This document shows positions 33,001-41,525 of a stretch of 64,000 nucleotides of DNA, piece by piece. The position numbers and the translations under genes are program-made. This DNA is from Streptomyces violens (GTDB taxonomy: Bacteria; Actinomycetota; Actinomycetes; Streptomycetales; Streptomycetaceae). The stretch's first letter is position 1. The number at the start of each line of letters is the position of its first letter. The notes under the pieces were generated by a model. That model was given only the letters and a program-made list of their open reading frames with translations. It had not been told where the DNA came from and did no database searches. The stretch covers positions 62,001 to 126,000 of the forward strand of contig NZ_JOBH01000008.1 in the NCBI RefSeq assembly GCF_000717745.1. Direction: 5' to 3'.

Positions 33001-33068
33001 GGCGTGGTCCTCGGGAGAGTGTGCTGGGCCCCGCCTCCCCGGCTGCCGTGGAGGCGGGGCACTCGAGG

Positions 33069-34430
33069 TCAGAGCTGGTCGCGCAGGGCCGGGGGGACGG
33101 AGTCGAAGGCTTCCGAGCGTCGGCCGATTTTGTCAATGCGCAGCGTGGCGGTGGCTCCGTGGGCTGCCAGGCCCTCGAAGGCGGAGATCCGCTCGACGGC
33201 GGGGGCCAGTGCTGCCGTGCCCTCCTTGGCGGCCCGCTGGTAGGTCAGGGGCTTGAGGAAGCGGGAGACCGAGAGCCCCGCGTTGTAACGGGAGGTCTTG
33301 CCCGTCGGGAGTACGTGGTTGGTACCGGCGATGCCCTTGTCGGAGTACGCCACGGTGCTCCAGGGGCCGAGGAACAGCGAGCCGTAGTTGGTCAGGTTCT
33401 GCAGGTAGAAGTCGTCGTCCTCGGTCTGGATCTCCAGGTGCTCGGGGCCGATGACATCGGCGACGGCAACGGCCTCGTCGGCGTTGCGTACGACGATGAC
33501 GGAGCCGTAGTCGCGCCAGGCGGCGCCGGCGATCTCCCGGGTCGTGAGCGTTTCGAGCTGCCGGTCGACCTCGGCGATGACCTTGCGGCCCAGCTCCTCG
33601 GAGGTGGTGATCAGCGCTGCCGGGGAGTTGGGTCCGTGCTCGGCCTGGCCGAGCAGGTCCGCGGCGACCCAGGCCGGGTCGGCGGTGTCATCGGCGATGA
33701 CGGCCACCTCGGACGGGCCGGCCAGCAGGTCGATGCCGACGCGGCCGAAGAGCTGCCGCTTGGCCTCGGTGACGAAGGCGTTGCCGGCGCCGACCAGCAT
33801 GTCGACGGGGGCCTCGCCCAGCAGCCCGAAGGCCAGCGCGCCGAGCGCCTGCACGCCGCCGACCGCGAAGACCCGGTCGGCCTGGGAGAGGTACGCGCTG
33901 TACAGCACGGCCGGGTGGGCACCGTGCTCACCGGACGGCGGCGTGCACGCCACGACCGTGGGCACACCGGCCGCCTTGGCGACGCCGACGGTCATGAAAG
34001 CGCTGGCCAGCAGGGGGAACCGGCCGGCCGGGAGGTAGGCACCGACGCGGGTGACCGGTACGTAGCGCTGCCCGCCCTTCACCCCGGGGGCCAGCTCGAT
34101 CTCGAAGTCGGTGAGGTGCTCGCGCTGGGCGGAGGCGAAGCGGTGCGTCCGCTCGTAGCCCATTTCGAGCGCGGTACGGACGTCGGGCGGCAGGGCGTCG
34201 CCGGACTTCTTCAGCTCCTCGGCGCTGATTTCCAGGTCGCCGGACCAGCCGTCGAGCTCTTCGGCGTACGCGCGGACGGCGTCGAGGCCCTTGCGCTCGA
34301 TGGTGGAGAGCATCTCCGAAACGCGCTCGACGACCTTGGGGTCGCGCTGCGCGGGAGGGCCGTCGACGGCCGGCTTCTTGAGCCACTGGAACGGGGCGAG
34401 GGCTGCTGCTTCGTGCTGCGTGATCTGCAT
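33069..34430 (-). CDS. Histidinol-dehydrogenase-like enzyme (HpsN type), copy 2
   Basis: 453 aa, a diverged paralogue of the enzyme at 27089-28399: VTRVGAYLPAGRFPLLASAFM, FAVGGVQALGALAFGLL, LVGAGNAFVTEAKRQLFG, GIDLLAGPSEVAVIADD, LLGQAEHGPNSPAALITT, VIGPEHLEI and GTNHVLPTGKTSRYNAG. Catalytic Glu-His and metal-ligand motifs are preserved. Unlike copy 1 it starts with an extra 20 residues (MQITQHEAAALAPFQWLKKP). It lies beside an amino-acid permease and a LysR regulator rather than histidine genes, which supports a catabolic role on an amino alcohol or polyol (inference). Confidence 0.85.
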   Translation of the reverse strand: MQITQHEAAALAPFQWLKKPAVDGPPAQRDPKVVERVSEMLSTIERKGLDAVRAYAEELDGWSGDLEISAEELKKSGDALPPDVRTALEMGYERTHRFASAQREHLTDFEIELAPGVKGGQRYVPVTRVGAYLPAGRFPLLASAFMTVGVAKAAGVPTVVACTPPSGEHGAHPAVLYSAYLSQADRVFAVGGVQALGALAFGLLGEAPVDMLVGAGNAFVTEAKRQLFGRVGIDLLAGPSEVAVIADDTADPAWVAADLLGQAEHGPNSPAALITTSEELGRKVIAEVDRQLETLTTREIAGAAWRDYGSVIVVRNADEAVAVADVIGPEHLEIQTEDDDFYLQNLTNYGSLFLGPWSTVAYSDKGIAGTNHVLPTGKTSRYNAGLSVSRFLKPLTYQRAAKEGTAALAPAVERISAFEGLAAHGATATLRIDKIGRRSEAFDSVPPALRDQL

Positions 34431-34518
34431 GTCAGGGACGGTAGACGCGCGCCAGGCACAGGACTAGGTGAGTGATTCCTGGGCTTCCCACAGGGTTTCC
34501 CTATGGCTTTCTGCTCCC

Positions 34519-35436
34519 CTACGCCTGACCTTCGATCTCGGCACGCAGCTCGCGGATCGTGTCCTCCGCGAGACGGGCCAGCTCCCGGGTGGCCCGGGAC
34601 AGTGGATGCCCTTGGCGCCGGACCAGCGCGATGGTGTCGTACAACGGCTCGGCGAACGGCACGGTGTGCAGCCCTGCCGGGAAGCCCGGGCTGTCGATCA
34701 CCGCGCGGCTGGCGATCGTGTCGCCCACCCCCGCGGCCGCGAGCTTCAGCGCGGCCTCGACCCACTCCAGCTCCATCAGCGGTTCCACGCGCACGCCCGC
34801 CAGTTGGGCGCGCTCGGCGATCTGCCGCCGGGTCGGGTCCTGCCAGCCGTAGTGGGCGTCGTACAGCACGAGCGGTGCCGCGGCGAAGGCTTCGATGGTG
34901 ACGGGGGCGGCGGCGCGTTCCGGGTCCGCGGTGACGTAGAAGACCTCGTCCCGCATGAGCGGCCGCACGACCAGTCCCTCGTCGTCGATCGGCAGTACCA
35001 CCAGCCCGGCCTCGATCTTTCCGGCGGCGACCGCGTGGGCCGTCTCGGCGGAGTTCTGGCCCACGAGACGCACGCGCACGGCGGGGTACCGGGCGTGGAA
35101 GGTCTGCGCGAGGTTGGCGAGCAGGTAGTAGTCGGCGTTGCGCAGCACACCGAGCGTGGCCGTGCCACCGCCCAGCGACCCGAGGGACCGCACCGCCTTC
35201 ACACCGCCGTCCGCCGCCCGCAACGTCTCCTGCGCGTACGGCAACAGTTCCCGCCCGGCCGCGGTGAGGGTGAGCCGGCGGCTGCCGCGGACGAACAGTA
35301 CGGCGTCGAGTTCCTCCTCCAGGCGCCGTACCAGCTCCGACACGGAAGCCTGCGCGATCTCCAACGCGGCGGCCGCGCCGGTGAACGACCCGAGCCGCTC
35401 GGCCTCGACGAATGCCTTCAGCTGATTCAACGTCAT
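34519..35436 (-). CDS. LysR-family regulator
   Basis: 305 aa with the standard layout: MTLNQLKAFVEAERLGSFTGAAAALEIAQASVSELVRRLE as winged HTH, then a two-lobed substrate-binding domain (GTATLGVLRNADYYLLANL, LVVLPIDDEGLVVRPL, LKLAAAGVGDTIASRAVI). ATG 35436 overlaps the stop of the upstream kinase gene (ATGA), so both are translated together. It lies 88 nt upstream of histidinol-dehydrogenase-like copy 2 in the same direction, and it may control that gene and the permease. LysR regulators are more often divergent from their targets, so this is uncertain. Confidence 0.9.
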   Translation of the reverse strand: MTLNQLKAFVEAERLGSFTGAAAALEIAQASVSELVRRLEEELDAVLFVRGSRRLTLTAAGRELLPYAQETLRAADGGVKAVRSLGSLGGGTATLGVLRNADYYLLANLAQTFHARYPAVRVRLVGQNSAETAHAVAAGKIEAGLVVLPIDDEGLVVRPLMRDEVFYVTADPERAAAPVTIEAFAAAPLVLYDAHYGWQDPTRRQIAERAQLAGVRVEPLMELEWVEAALKLAAAGVGDTIASRAVIDSPGFPAGLHTVPFAEPLYDTIALVRRQGHPLSRATRELARLAEDTIRELRAEIEGQA

Positions 35437-36011
35437 GGCGTGGCCCGCCCGGTGCCTGCACCGTCCACCAGGGCTCGGTGGCCGGCCTCGCGGACGATAC
35501 GTTCGGCGGTCTGCTCGGGCGTGAGGGCCGCGGTGTCGAACCACCAGCCGACGTCCCCGAGCTCGCGCTTCATGGCGGCGTCGAGGCCTTCGTAGCCGTC
35601 GAAGTAGAACCGCTCCCGTGGGTTCCGGAGGGTGTTGCGGTGCCGGCACACCTCGATGCCCGGTGCGAGGACGACGAACAGGACCTGCCGGGACGGCAGG
35701 AGGGAGAGGAAGAAGTGCAACTGCTCGCGGTCGGGTATCACCCAGTCGATCACGGGCGTGAAACCGGCATCGGAAATATTGTCCGCCAGCATGCAGAGAT
35801 TGCGGTTGCACAGCTCAAGTTGCCGTGCTGCTTCGTCGGCGGGCTCGCCAAGGGCACCGACGCGACCGCTGACGATCAGCCTGCTGATGAAGTCACCGTC
35901 GAGCCGGGCGGAGCGTGCCAAACGCTCAGCGACCAGCCTGGTCACCGTCGACTTCCCGGCGCCCGGCATCCCTGTCACGATCAGGCAGCTCCGCGTTCCC
36001 TCAGTGATCAC
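35433..36011 (-). CDS. Small P-loop kinase-like ATPase
   Basis: 192 aa from GTG 36011. A Walker A motif GMPGAGKST occupies residues about 14-22 (after SCLIVT), followed by LVAERLARSARLDGDFISRLI, a DNISDAGFTPVIDWVIP block, and LFVVLAPGIEVCRHRNTLRNPRERF, which fits a lid region of AAA_33/cytidylate-type or gluconate-kinase-like proteins. Substrate unknown; candidates are a small phosphoryl acceptor or an antibiotic. It is translationally coupled to the LysR gene and divergent, at 72 nt, from the FHA/ABC transporter gene. Confidence 0.75.
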   Translation of the reverse strand: MITEGTRSCLIVTGMPGAGKSTVTRLVAERLARSARLDGDFISRLIVSGRVGALGEPADEAARQLELCNRNLCMLADNISDAGFTPVIDWVIPDREQLHFFLSLLPSRQVLFVVLAPGIEVCRHRNTLRNPRERFYFDGYEGLDAAMKRELGDVGWWFDTAALTPEQTAERIVREAGHRALVDGAGTGRATP

Positions 36012-36083
36012 GCCCGCAATCGTGTCAGCGCGCCCACTGGCCGGCAACAGGCGGGGGCCGGATTGCGGCCGTAAAATCGCGGT

Positions 36084-38438
36084 ATGGCTGAGCGGTCGGA
36101 TGCTGTTACCGCGCCTGAGCTCATTGTCGAAGCGGGGGGCGGCAGCCAGGTGCTGAGCCCGCTCCGGACGTACCACGTCGGGCGCGATCCCGCGAGCGAG
36201 GTGGTGCTGGAGGATGCCAGGGTCTCGTGGCATCACGCGGTGCTGCACACCACGGACGGCCACTGGGTGGTGGAGGACGAGGAGAGCACCAACGGTACGT
36301 ACACCGAGGGGCGCCGCGTGCAACAGTCGGACGTGGGGCCCGGCAGTGTGATCAGGTTCGGCAATCCGGCCGACGGTCCGTGCGCGGTGCTCAGCGGCGT
36401 ACCGCGACCGCCGCGGGCCGCCGGCCGGCCGTCCGCCGTCACCTCCGTCCCGCACCCCGCCGCCACCCGCACGTTCCGGCAGCCGAGCGCCGTGCGCCCC
36501 TTGCCCTCGGCGCGGGTCACCCGCATCGGCCGGGCGCCCGACAGCGACCTGGTCGTCGAGGACCTCATCGTCTCGCGCCGGCACGCGGAGCTGCGGGCGG
36601 GTCCGGAGGGGTACGAGATCGTCGATCTCGACAGTCACAACGGTACGTATCTCAACGGCCGGCCGGTGACCCGCGCCCCGGTCGTCCCCGGCGACATCGT
36701 CGGCATCGGCCACTCCGCGTTTGTGCTGGTGGGCGAGGAGCTGCAGGAATTCATCGACACCGGTGAGGTGTCGCTGGACGTGCAGGAGCTGACCGTACGG
36801 GTGGACAAGGGGCGGAAGACGCTGCTCGGGCAGGTGTCTTTCCCCGTGGGCGAGAAAACACTGCTGGCGGTGGTCGGGCCGAGCGGTGCGGGGAAGTCCA
36901 CACTGCTCAACGCGCTGACGGGGCTGCGGCCCGCCGATGAAGGCACGGTGCTGTACGACGGCCGTGACCTGTACCGGGACTACGCCGAGCTGCGGCAGCG
37001 CATCGGGCTCGTACCGCAGGACGACATCCTGCACTCCCAGCTCACCGTGCGCCGCGCCCTCGGCTACGCCGCGCGGCTGCGCTTCCCCGAGGACACCGCG
37101 AAGGCCGAGCGGCAGGCACGGGTGGACGAGGTCATCCACGAACTGGGGCTGGACCAGCGGAAGAACCAGCCGATCCACTCGCTCTCGGGCGGCCAGCGCA
37201 AGCGCGTGAGCGTGGCCCTGGAACTGCTGACGAAGCCGTCGCTGCTCTTCCTCGACGAGCCGACCTCCGGCCTCGACCCGGGCATGGACCGCTCGGTCAT
37301 GCACATGCTGCGCGGGCTCGCGGACGACGGCCGTACGGTCATCGTCGTCACCCACAGCGTGCTCAGCCTGGACGTCTGCGACCGGCTGCTCGTCCTCGCA
37401 CCGGGCGGGACGATCGCGTACTACGGGCCGCCGGAGGACGCCCTGCCCTTCTTCGGGTTCGAGGAGTGGCCGGAGGCGTTCGAGGCATTCGAGAACGACA
37501 CGGACCGGGACTGGGCAGGGCAGTTCGCCGCCTCACCGGTCCACCGGCGCTATGTCGCGGCGGAATCCCATCAGCCGTGGCGCGCGCCCGAGGCGCCGCG
37601 CGGCCCGGTCGACGCGCCCAAGTCGCAGAGCTGGGGCGCACAGCTGCGTACGCTCGTACAGCGTTACACGGCGGCGCTGACGGCCGACCGTACGTTCCTG
37701 GTCATCATGGTCGCGCTGCCGTTCGTGATGGGAGCGATGGCGCACGCCCTGGCGGGCAGCGAGCTCACCCGGGACTCGGCGCTCAACGCACTGCTGATCC
37801 TGTGTGTCGGCGCGGTGCTGACGGGCGCCGCCAACGCCGTACGCGAACTGGTCAAGGAACGCACGATCTATCAGCGGGAGAGAGCCGTCGGCCTGTCGAG
37901 ATCGGCGTATCTGATGTCCAAGGTGCTGGTGCTGGGGACGATCACAGTCGTCCAGGCGGTGGTGCTGACCATGGTGGCGCTGTTCGGCGTCGAGCTCAAC
38001 GCGCCGGGCGGGAAGGGGGTGTTGCTGCCACCGCTCATCGAAATCACTCTCGCTGTCGCCCTGTTGGCCTTCACCGCGATGATGCTCGGCCTGTTCGTGT
38101 CGGCGCTCGTGCGGAAGGAGGAGGTCACCATGCCGCTGCTGGTCCTCCTCGCGATCGTGCAGGTCGTGTTCTGCGGTGCGCTGCTCAAGCTGCAGGGCGT
38201 CATGGTGCTCGAACAGCTGGCGTGGCTGGTGCCGTCGCGGTGGGCGCTGGGCGCCATGGCGGGCACGATCGATCTGCACCGGATCGTGCCGCAGGGCATC
38301 ACCACCGATCCGCTCTTCCGGCACCAGGCGGGGATCTGGCTGCTCGACATGGGCATGTTGATCGTGCTCTCGATCGTCCTCGGATTCCTGGTGGCCAAGC
38401 TGCTGCGGCGGCGCGAGCCCGAGATCATGCGCAAGTAG
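36084..38438 (+). CDS. Double-FHA ABC transporter (Rv1747-like)
   Basis: 784 aa in a single chain: FHA domain 1 (residues about 24-90, YHVGRDPASEVVLEDARVSWHHA and NGTY), FHA domain 2 (about 145-215, RIGRAPDSDLVVEDLIVSRRHAEL and SHNGTYLNGRPV), an ABC ATPase (about 232-460: GPSGAGKST Walker A near 265, SLSGGQRKRVSVALEL signature, LLFLDEPTSGLDP Walker B near 386), and an ABC2-type membrane domain with six segments (about 530-780). This is the domain order of Mycobacterium tuberculosis Rv1747, an exporter regulated by phosphothreonine binding to its FHA domains after phosphorylation by PknF. A Ser/Thr kinase gene lies downstream, 572 nt after its stop. The cargo is unknown; cell-envelope lipids or glycans are plausible. 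Confidence 0.9.
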   Translation: MAERSDAVTAPELIVEAGGGSQVLSPLRTYHVGRDPASEVVLEDARVSWHHAVLHTTDGHWVVEDEESTNGTYTEGRRVQQSDVGPGSVIRFGNPADGPCAVLSGVPRPPRAAGRPSAVTSVPHPAATRTFRQPSAVRPLPSARVTRIGRAPDSDLVVEDLIVSRRHAELRAGPEGYEIVDLDSHNGTYLNGRPVTRAPVVPGDIVGIGHSAFVLVGEELQEFIDTGEVSLDVQELTVRVDKGRKTLLGQVSFPVGEKTLLAVVGPSGAGKSTLLNALTGLRPADEGTVLYDGRDLYRDYAELRQRIGLVPQDDILHSQLTVRRALGYAARLRFPEDTAKAERQARVDEVIHELGLDQRKNQPIHSLSGGQRKRVSVALELLTKPSLLFLDEPTSGLDPGMDRSVMHMLRGLADDGRTVIVVTHSVLSLDVCDRLLVLAPGGTIAYYGPPEDALPFFGFEEWPEAFEAFENDTDRDWAGQFAASPVHRRYVAAESHQPWRAPEAPRGPVDAPKSQSWGAQLRTLVQRYTAALTADRTFLVIMVALPFVMGAMAHALAGSELTRDSALNALLILCVGAVLTGAANAVRELVKERTIYQRERAVGLSRSAYLMSKVLVLGTITVVQAVVLTMVALFGVELNAPGGKGVLLPPLIEITLAVALLAFTAMMLGLFVSALVRKEEVTMPLLVLLAIVQVVFCGALLKLQGVMVLEQLAWLVPSRWALGAMAGTIDLHRIVPQGITTDPLFRHQAGIWLLDMGMLIVLSIVLGFLVAKLLRRREPEIMRK

Positions 38439-38486
38439 CCGTGTACGTACGTGTACGTAGATGTGCGTAGCGCCGAGGAGCCGCCT

Positions 38487-39014
38487 GTGACCGTCCCCGA
38501 CTTCCTCCCCAGCCATGTCGTCCCGCCGGACGGCCTGACGACCTGGTCGACACCGGATGCCGCGTGGCCGGGTGTCCGGCTCGATCCCCTGCTGCCCGTA
38601 CAGGTCGTCGAACGCCGGGGCGACTGGGCGCTGGCGTTGTGTTCCAACGGCTGGTCGGCGTGGGTGGACGGGCGGCTGCTGCTGCCGGTACCGCACGGCC
38701 CGCCGGCCGCCGGGCAGGCCGCCGCCAGGACCGCGGATCCCCGGCCGTTGCTGGGCGCGGTCGCCGGTGAGCTGAGCCGCTACCGGGAGCTGGTGGAGGA
38801 GCTGGCCGCCGGACGGCTGGACGGGGAGTCGTTCGCGGAGCGGACCCGGGGCATGCGGCTGGGGATGGTCGTGGACGGCGAGGCGATGTGGCTGTACGAC
38901 GCGCGGCACGAGCGGTGGTGTTACTGCGACGGGGGGACGCTGGAGACATACGCGGTGGAGCGGGGGCCGTCGGAGGGGGCATCGGCCGCTTCGTACAGGG
39001 AGGCTGAGCCGTGA
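38487..39014 (+). CDS. Conserved protein between FHA-ABC transporter and kinase
   Basis: 175 aa from GTG 38487 (GAGGAG 6 nt upstream; the frame continues up to 38451). The N-terminal half, VQVVERRGDWALALCSNGWSAWVDGRLLL, resembles a bacterial SH3-like beta module. A helical middle (LSRYRELVEELAAGRLDGESFAERTRGM) and a C-terminal GMVVDGEAMWLYDARHERWCYCDGGTL block follow. No family is recognised. The stop overlaps the kinase GTG (GTGA), so it is translated with it. A role as a kinase adaptor or regulatory partner of the FHA transporter is inference from position. Confidence 0.7.
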   Translation: MTVPDFLPSHVVPPDGLTTWSTPDAAWPGVRLDPLLPVQVVERRGDWALALCSNGWSAWVDGRLLLPVPHGPPAAGQAAARTADPRPLLGAVAGELSRYRELVEELAAGRLDGESFAERTRGMRLGMVVDGEAMWLYDARHERWCYCDGGTLETYAVERGPSEGASAASYREAEP

Positions 39015-40051
39015 GCGTCTCCGGGGCCGGGACCGGGCTGCGCGGGCGTCGTATCGCCGGGTATCTGCTGGAGGACGAGCTGGGCCGCGGCGGCATGGCG
39101 GTCGTGTACCGGGCGCAGGACCTGCGGCTGGGCCGTACGGTCGCGGTGAAGCTGCTGGCGCCCGAGCTGGCGCGCAACGACACCTTCCGGCAGCGCTTCG
39201 CGCACGAGTCGAGGGTGGCCGCGGCGATCGACCACCCGCACATCGTGCCGGTCTTCGAGGCGGGCGAGACCGACGGGGTGCTGTACATCGCCATGCGGTA
39301 CGTCGAGGGGCGGGACCTGCGGGCACTGCTCGACCGCGACGGGCGGCTGCCACTGGAGACCGCCTGCCGTGTCGCCCTGCAGGTCGCGTCCGCGCTGGAC
39401 GCCGCTCATGCGCACGATCTGGTGCACCGGGACGTCAAGCCGGGCAACATCCTGGTGGCCGACGGCACCGACAGCGACCACCCGGAGCATGTGTATCTGA
39501 CGGACTTCGGGCTGACGAAGAAATCGCTGTCGCTGACGGGCTTCACGCGCGTCGGGCAGTTCGTGGGCACGCTGGACTATGTGGCGCCGGAGCAGATCTC
39601 GGGACGCCCGGTGGACGGCCGTTGCGATGTGTACAGCCTGGCGTGCGTCGTCTTCGAGATGCTGACCGGGGCACCGCCGTTCGTGCGCGATGACGACATG
39701 GCACTGCTCTGGGCACACCAGTACGATGCCGCGCCGCCGCTGACGAGCCTGCGGCCCGACCTTCCGCCGGCCGTCGACGCGGTACTGGCCGCGGCCCTGG
39801 CCAAGGCGCCCGGTGACCGCTACGACACCTGCCGCGGGTTCGTGACGGCGTTGCGTACGGCCGGGCGGACCGCGGCGCCGGCCGCGCCACGGGCTCAGGA
39901 GCACGCACCGACGCGGCTGGACGGGCGTGCGGAGGCGGCACCGACGCGGGTGGACGGGCGTGCGGAGGCGTACGGCCGGCTGCCGCGCTATACGGCTCCG
40001 CCGCCACCACCGGAGTGGGCCGCGCCGGTGTTTCCGGGGCGGGCGGGGTGA
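39011..40051 (+). CDS. Soluble PknF-like Ser/Thr protein kinase
   Basis: 346 aa. A Hanks-type kinase domain fills residues about 15-280: LGRGGMAVVYRAQ glycine loop, VAVKLL lysine, HRDVKPGNIL catalytic loop near residue 140, TDFGLTKKS near 165, activation segment with 'GFTRVGQFVGTLDYVAPEQISG', and DVYSLACVVFEMLTG. No transmembrane segment or external sensor exists, unlike most actinobacterial receptor kinases. The tail is Pro/Ala-rich with an 11-residue duplicated unit PTR[L/V]DGRAEA and ends PPPPPEWAAPVF. Threonines in the activation loop and tail are potential phosphosites. The partner is likely the FHA-ABC transporter two genes upstream. Confidence 0.93.
   Translation: MSVSGAGTGLRGRRIAGYLLEDELGRGGMAVVYRAQDLRLGRTVAVKLLAPELARNDTFRQRFAHESRVAAAIDHPHIVPVFEAGETDGVLYIAMRYVEGRDLRALLDRDGRLPLETACRVALQVASALDAAHAHDLVHRDVKPGNILVADGTDSDHPEHVYLTDFGLTKKSLSLTGFTRVGQFVGTLDYVAPEQISGRPVDGRCDVYSLACVVFEMLTGAPPFVRDDDMALLWAHQYDAAPPLTSLRPDLPPAVDAVLAAALAKAPGDRYDTCRGFVTALRTAGRTAAPAAPRAQEHAPTRLDGRAEAAPTRVDGRAEAYGRLPRYTAPPPPPEWAAPVFPGRAG
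39905..39970 (+). repeat. 33-bp tandem duplication in the kinase tail
   Basis: Copies 39905-39937 and 39938-39970 differ at one base and encode two consecutive 11-residue units, APTRLDGRAEA and APTRVDGRAEA. This is a recent in-frame duplication adding one Thr-containing unit. Confidence 0.9.
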
Positions 40052-40059
40052 ATTCGGCG

Positions 40060-41340
40060 TTACGGGGGCGGGGCTGGAGCCGGGGGCGTACCCTCGTCCC
40101 GCGGCCGTGCGTCCCGTACGTCGCCGGGATGCGGTACGAACCGTGCCAGCAGGCTGCCGAGGAATCCGGCGACCAGGCCCCAGACGGCACCCACCGCCAC
40201 CAAACGCGGGAGTTGCGGCCGCAGAGTGACCTCACCGCCCAGCCCGCCGCCGAGGTCCCCGATGCCGATGAGCGAGAGCCCGTAGTGCGCGGAGATCCGG
40301 GTGAGCAGCCCAACGACGAGCAGCGTCAGCGCCAGGGCCGCGGCCATCTCCAGCGCGTGCCGCCAGGCCGGCAGCCGGGCCGGGGACCGTACCGCCGCGG
40401 TGAAGGCGGCGGCGAGCAGCACCACGGCCGCCACCGCCACGAGCAACCAGGCACGCCCGTCGTGCTCCGCGACCGCGCCGAGGTCCAGCGTCCGTTGCCC
40501 ACCACGAGTACGCAGCACCTGGTCGAGCACGCCCGGCATGGGCAGTCCGATCGCCTTGTCGACATGCCCCACCCAGGCACCGCCGATCCCGACCCCCAAC
40601 GCCACCCAGACCAGGTTCGGCAGCCCGAGGAACAGTACGGCGATGGTCTCGGCAGGGTGGCCGCGGGTGAAGAGCACGATCACGCCGATGACCAGCCCGA
40701 TGGCCGCGTAGGCGAGCAACACCACGAGCATCGCGAAGGCGGGCGGCCGCACGGAACGCTGGAAGTGCAGCAGCCGGGAGGAGAGTGGCGCCTTGCGCGA
40801 CACGATGAACGTGAGCGCGAGGACGGCCAGCACCCACAGCAGTCCGAAGCCGAGTGTCGCGGGTACATCGGCCCGGAATTCAACGGTGGGGATCGCGCCG
40901 AGCTCCTCCCCGATCTGCTCGGCGATGTCGTTGCCGGTGGAGATCCGGAAGCTGTGGCGCGCGATCAGGGCGACGATCAGCAACAACAGCAGCCAGCATG
41001 CGGCCGTACGGGCGATGCGGTCGAGCAGTTCGCCGGTGGAGGCCACGGCCCGGTGGCGCAGCGGCCGCAGGAAGACGGCGGCCGTCACCAGCGCGCCGGC
41101 CAGTGTCACGGACAGCGGTACGGCATCGATGGCGGCGTCCGCCTGCGCGAGGACGCCGGTGTCGCCGGAGAGCGCGACCGAGCCGCCGGCCGCGATGACG
41201 ACAACGGCCGCGACCACTCGGGGGAACGCCCCGCCGGGCAGGTCCGCCGCGCCCGCCGCCCACAGTCCGAGCGCGGCGACCACGATCATGGCCACGATGC
41301 CCGCGCCCGCCGCGGCGAGCGCATCTCGCATCCGGCTCAC
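40060..41340 (-). CDS. Streptophobe-family membrane protein
   Basis: 426 aa, about ten to twelve hydrophobic segments separated by short loops, for example IVAMIVVAALGLWAAG near the start, LLLLIVALIARHSF, LGFGLLWVLAVLALTFIVS and LVVLLAYAAIGLVIGVIVL, then AVGAVWGLVAGFLGSLLARF close to the C-terminus. A Pro-rich tail ends the chain. Family recalled as the streptophobe group, uncharacterised integral membrane proteins largely limited to streptomycetes and relatives. It ends 8 nt from the convergent kinase gene and is divergent from the DUF6777 gene. No transport or catalytic motif is evident. Confidence 0.75.
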   Translation of the reverse strand: MSRMRDALAAAGAGIVAMIVVAALGLWAAGAADLPGGAFPRVVAAVVVIAAGGSVALSGDTGVLAQADAAIDAVPLSVTLAGALVTAAVFLRPLRHRAVASTGELLDRIARTAACWLLLLLIVALIARHSFRISTGNDIAEQIGEELGAIPTVEFRADVPATLGFGLLWVLAVLALTFIVSRKAPLSSRLLHFQRSVRPPAFAMLVVLLAYAAIGLVIGVIVLFTRGHPAETIAVLFLGLPNLVWVALGVGIGGAWVGHVDKAIGLPMPGVLDQVLRTRGGQRTLDLGAVAEHDGRAWLLVAVAAVVLLAAAFTAAVRSPARLPAWRHALEMAAALALTLLVVGLLTRISAHYGLSLIGIGDLGGGLGGEVTLRPQLPRLVAVGAVWGLVAGFLGSLLARFVPHPGDVRDARPRDEGTPPAPAPPP

Positions 41341-41525
41341 ACTGTCTCCTCACCGTCGGTTACCGCGATCACCACGGTAAGTACGGGTGCGCCGCCCCGC
41401 TTGCGGACGACACCCGGGACGGACACACAATGGCGTAAAGAGGAAATAAACGGGCGAATTCGGCTCGCCGGATAGTCCACGCGGCCGACACCCGGCACAC
41501 GCGGGAATGGAAGAAGGACCGACCC

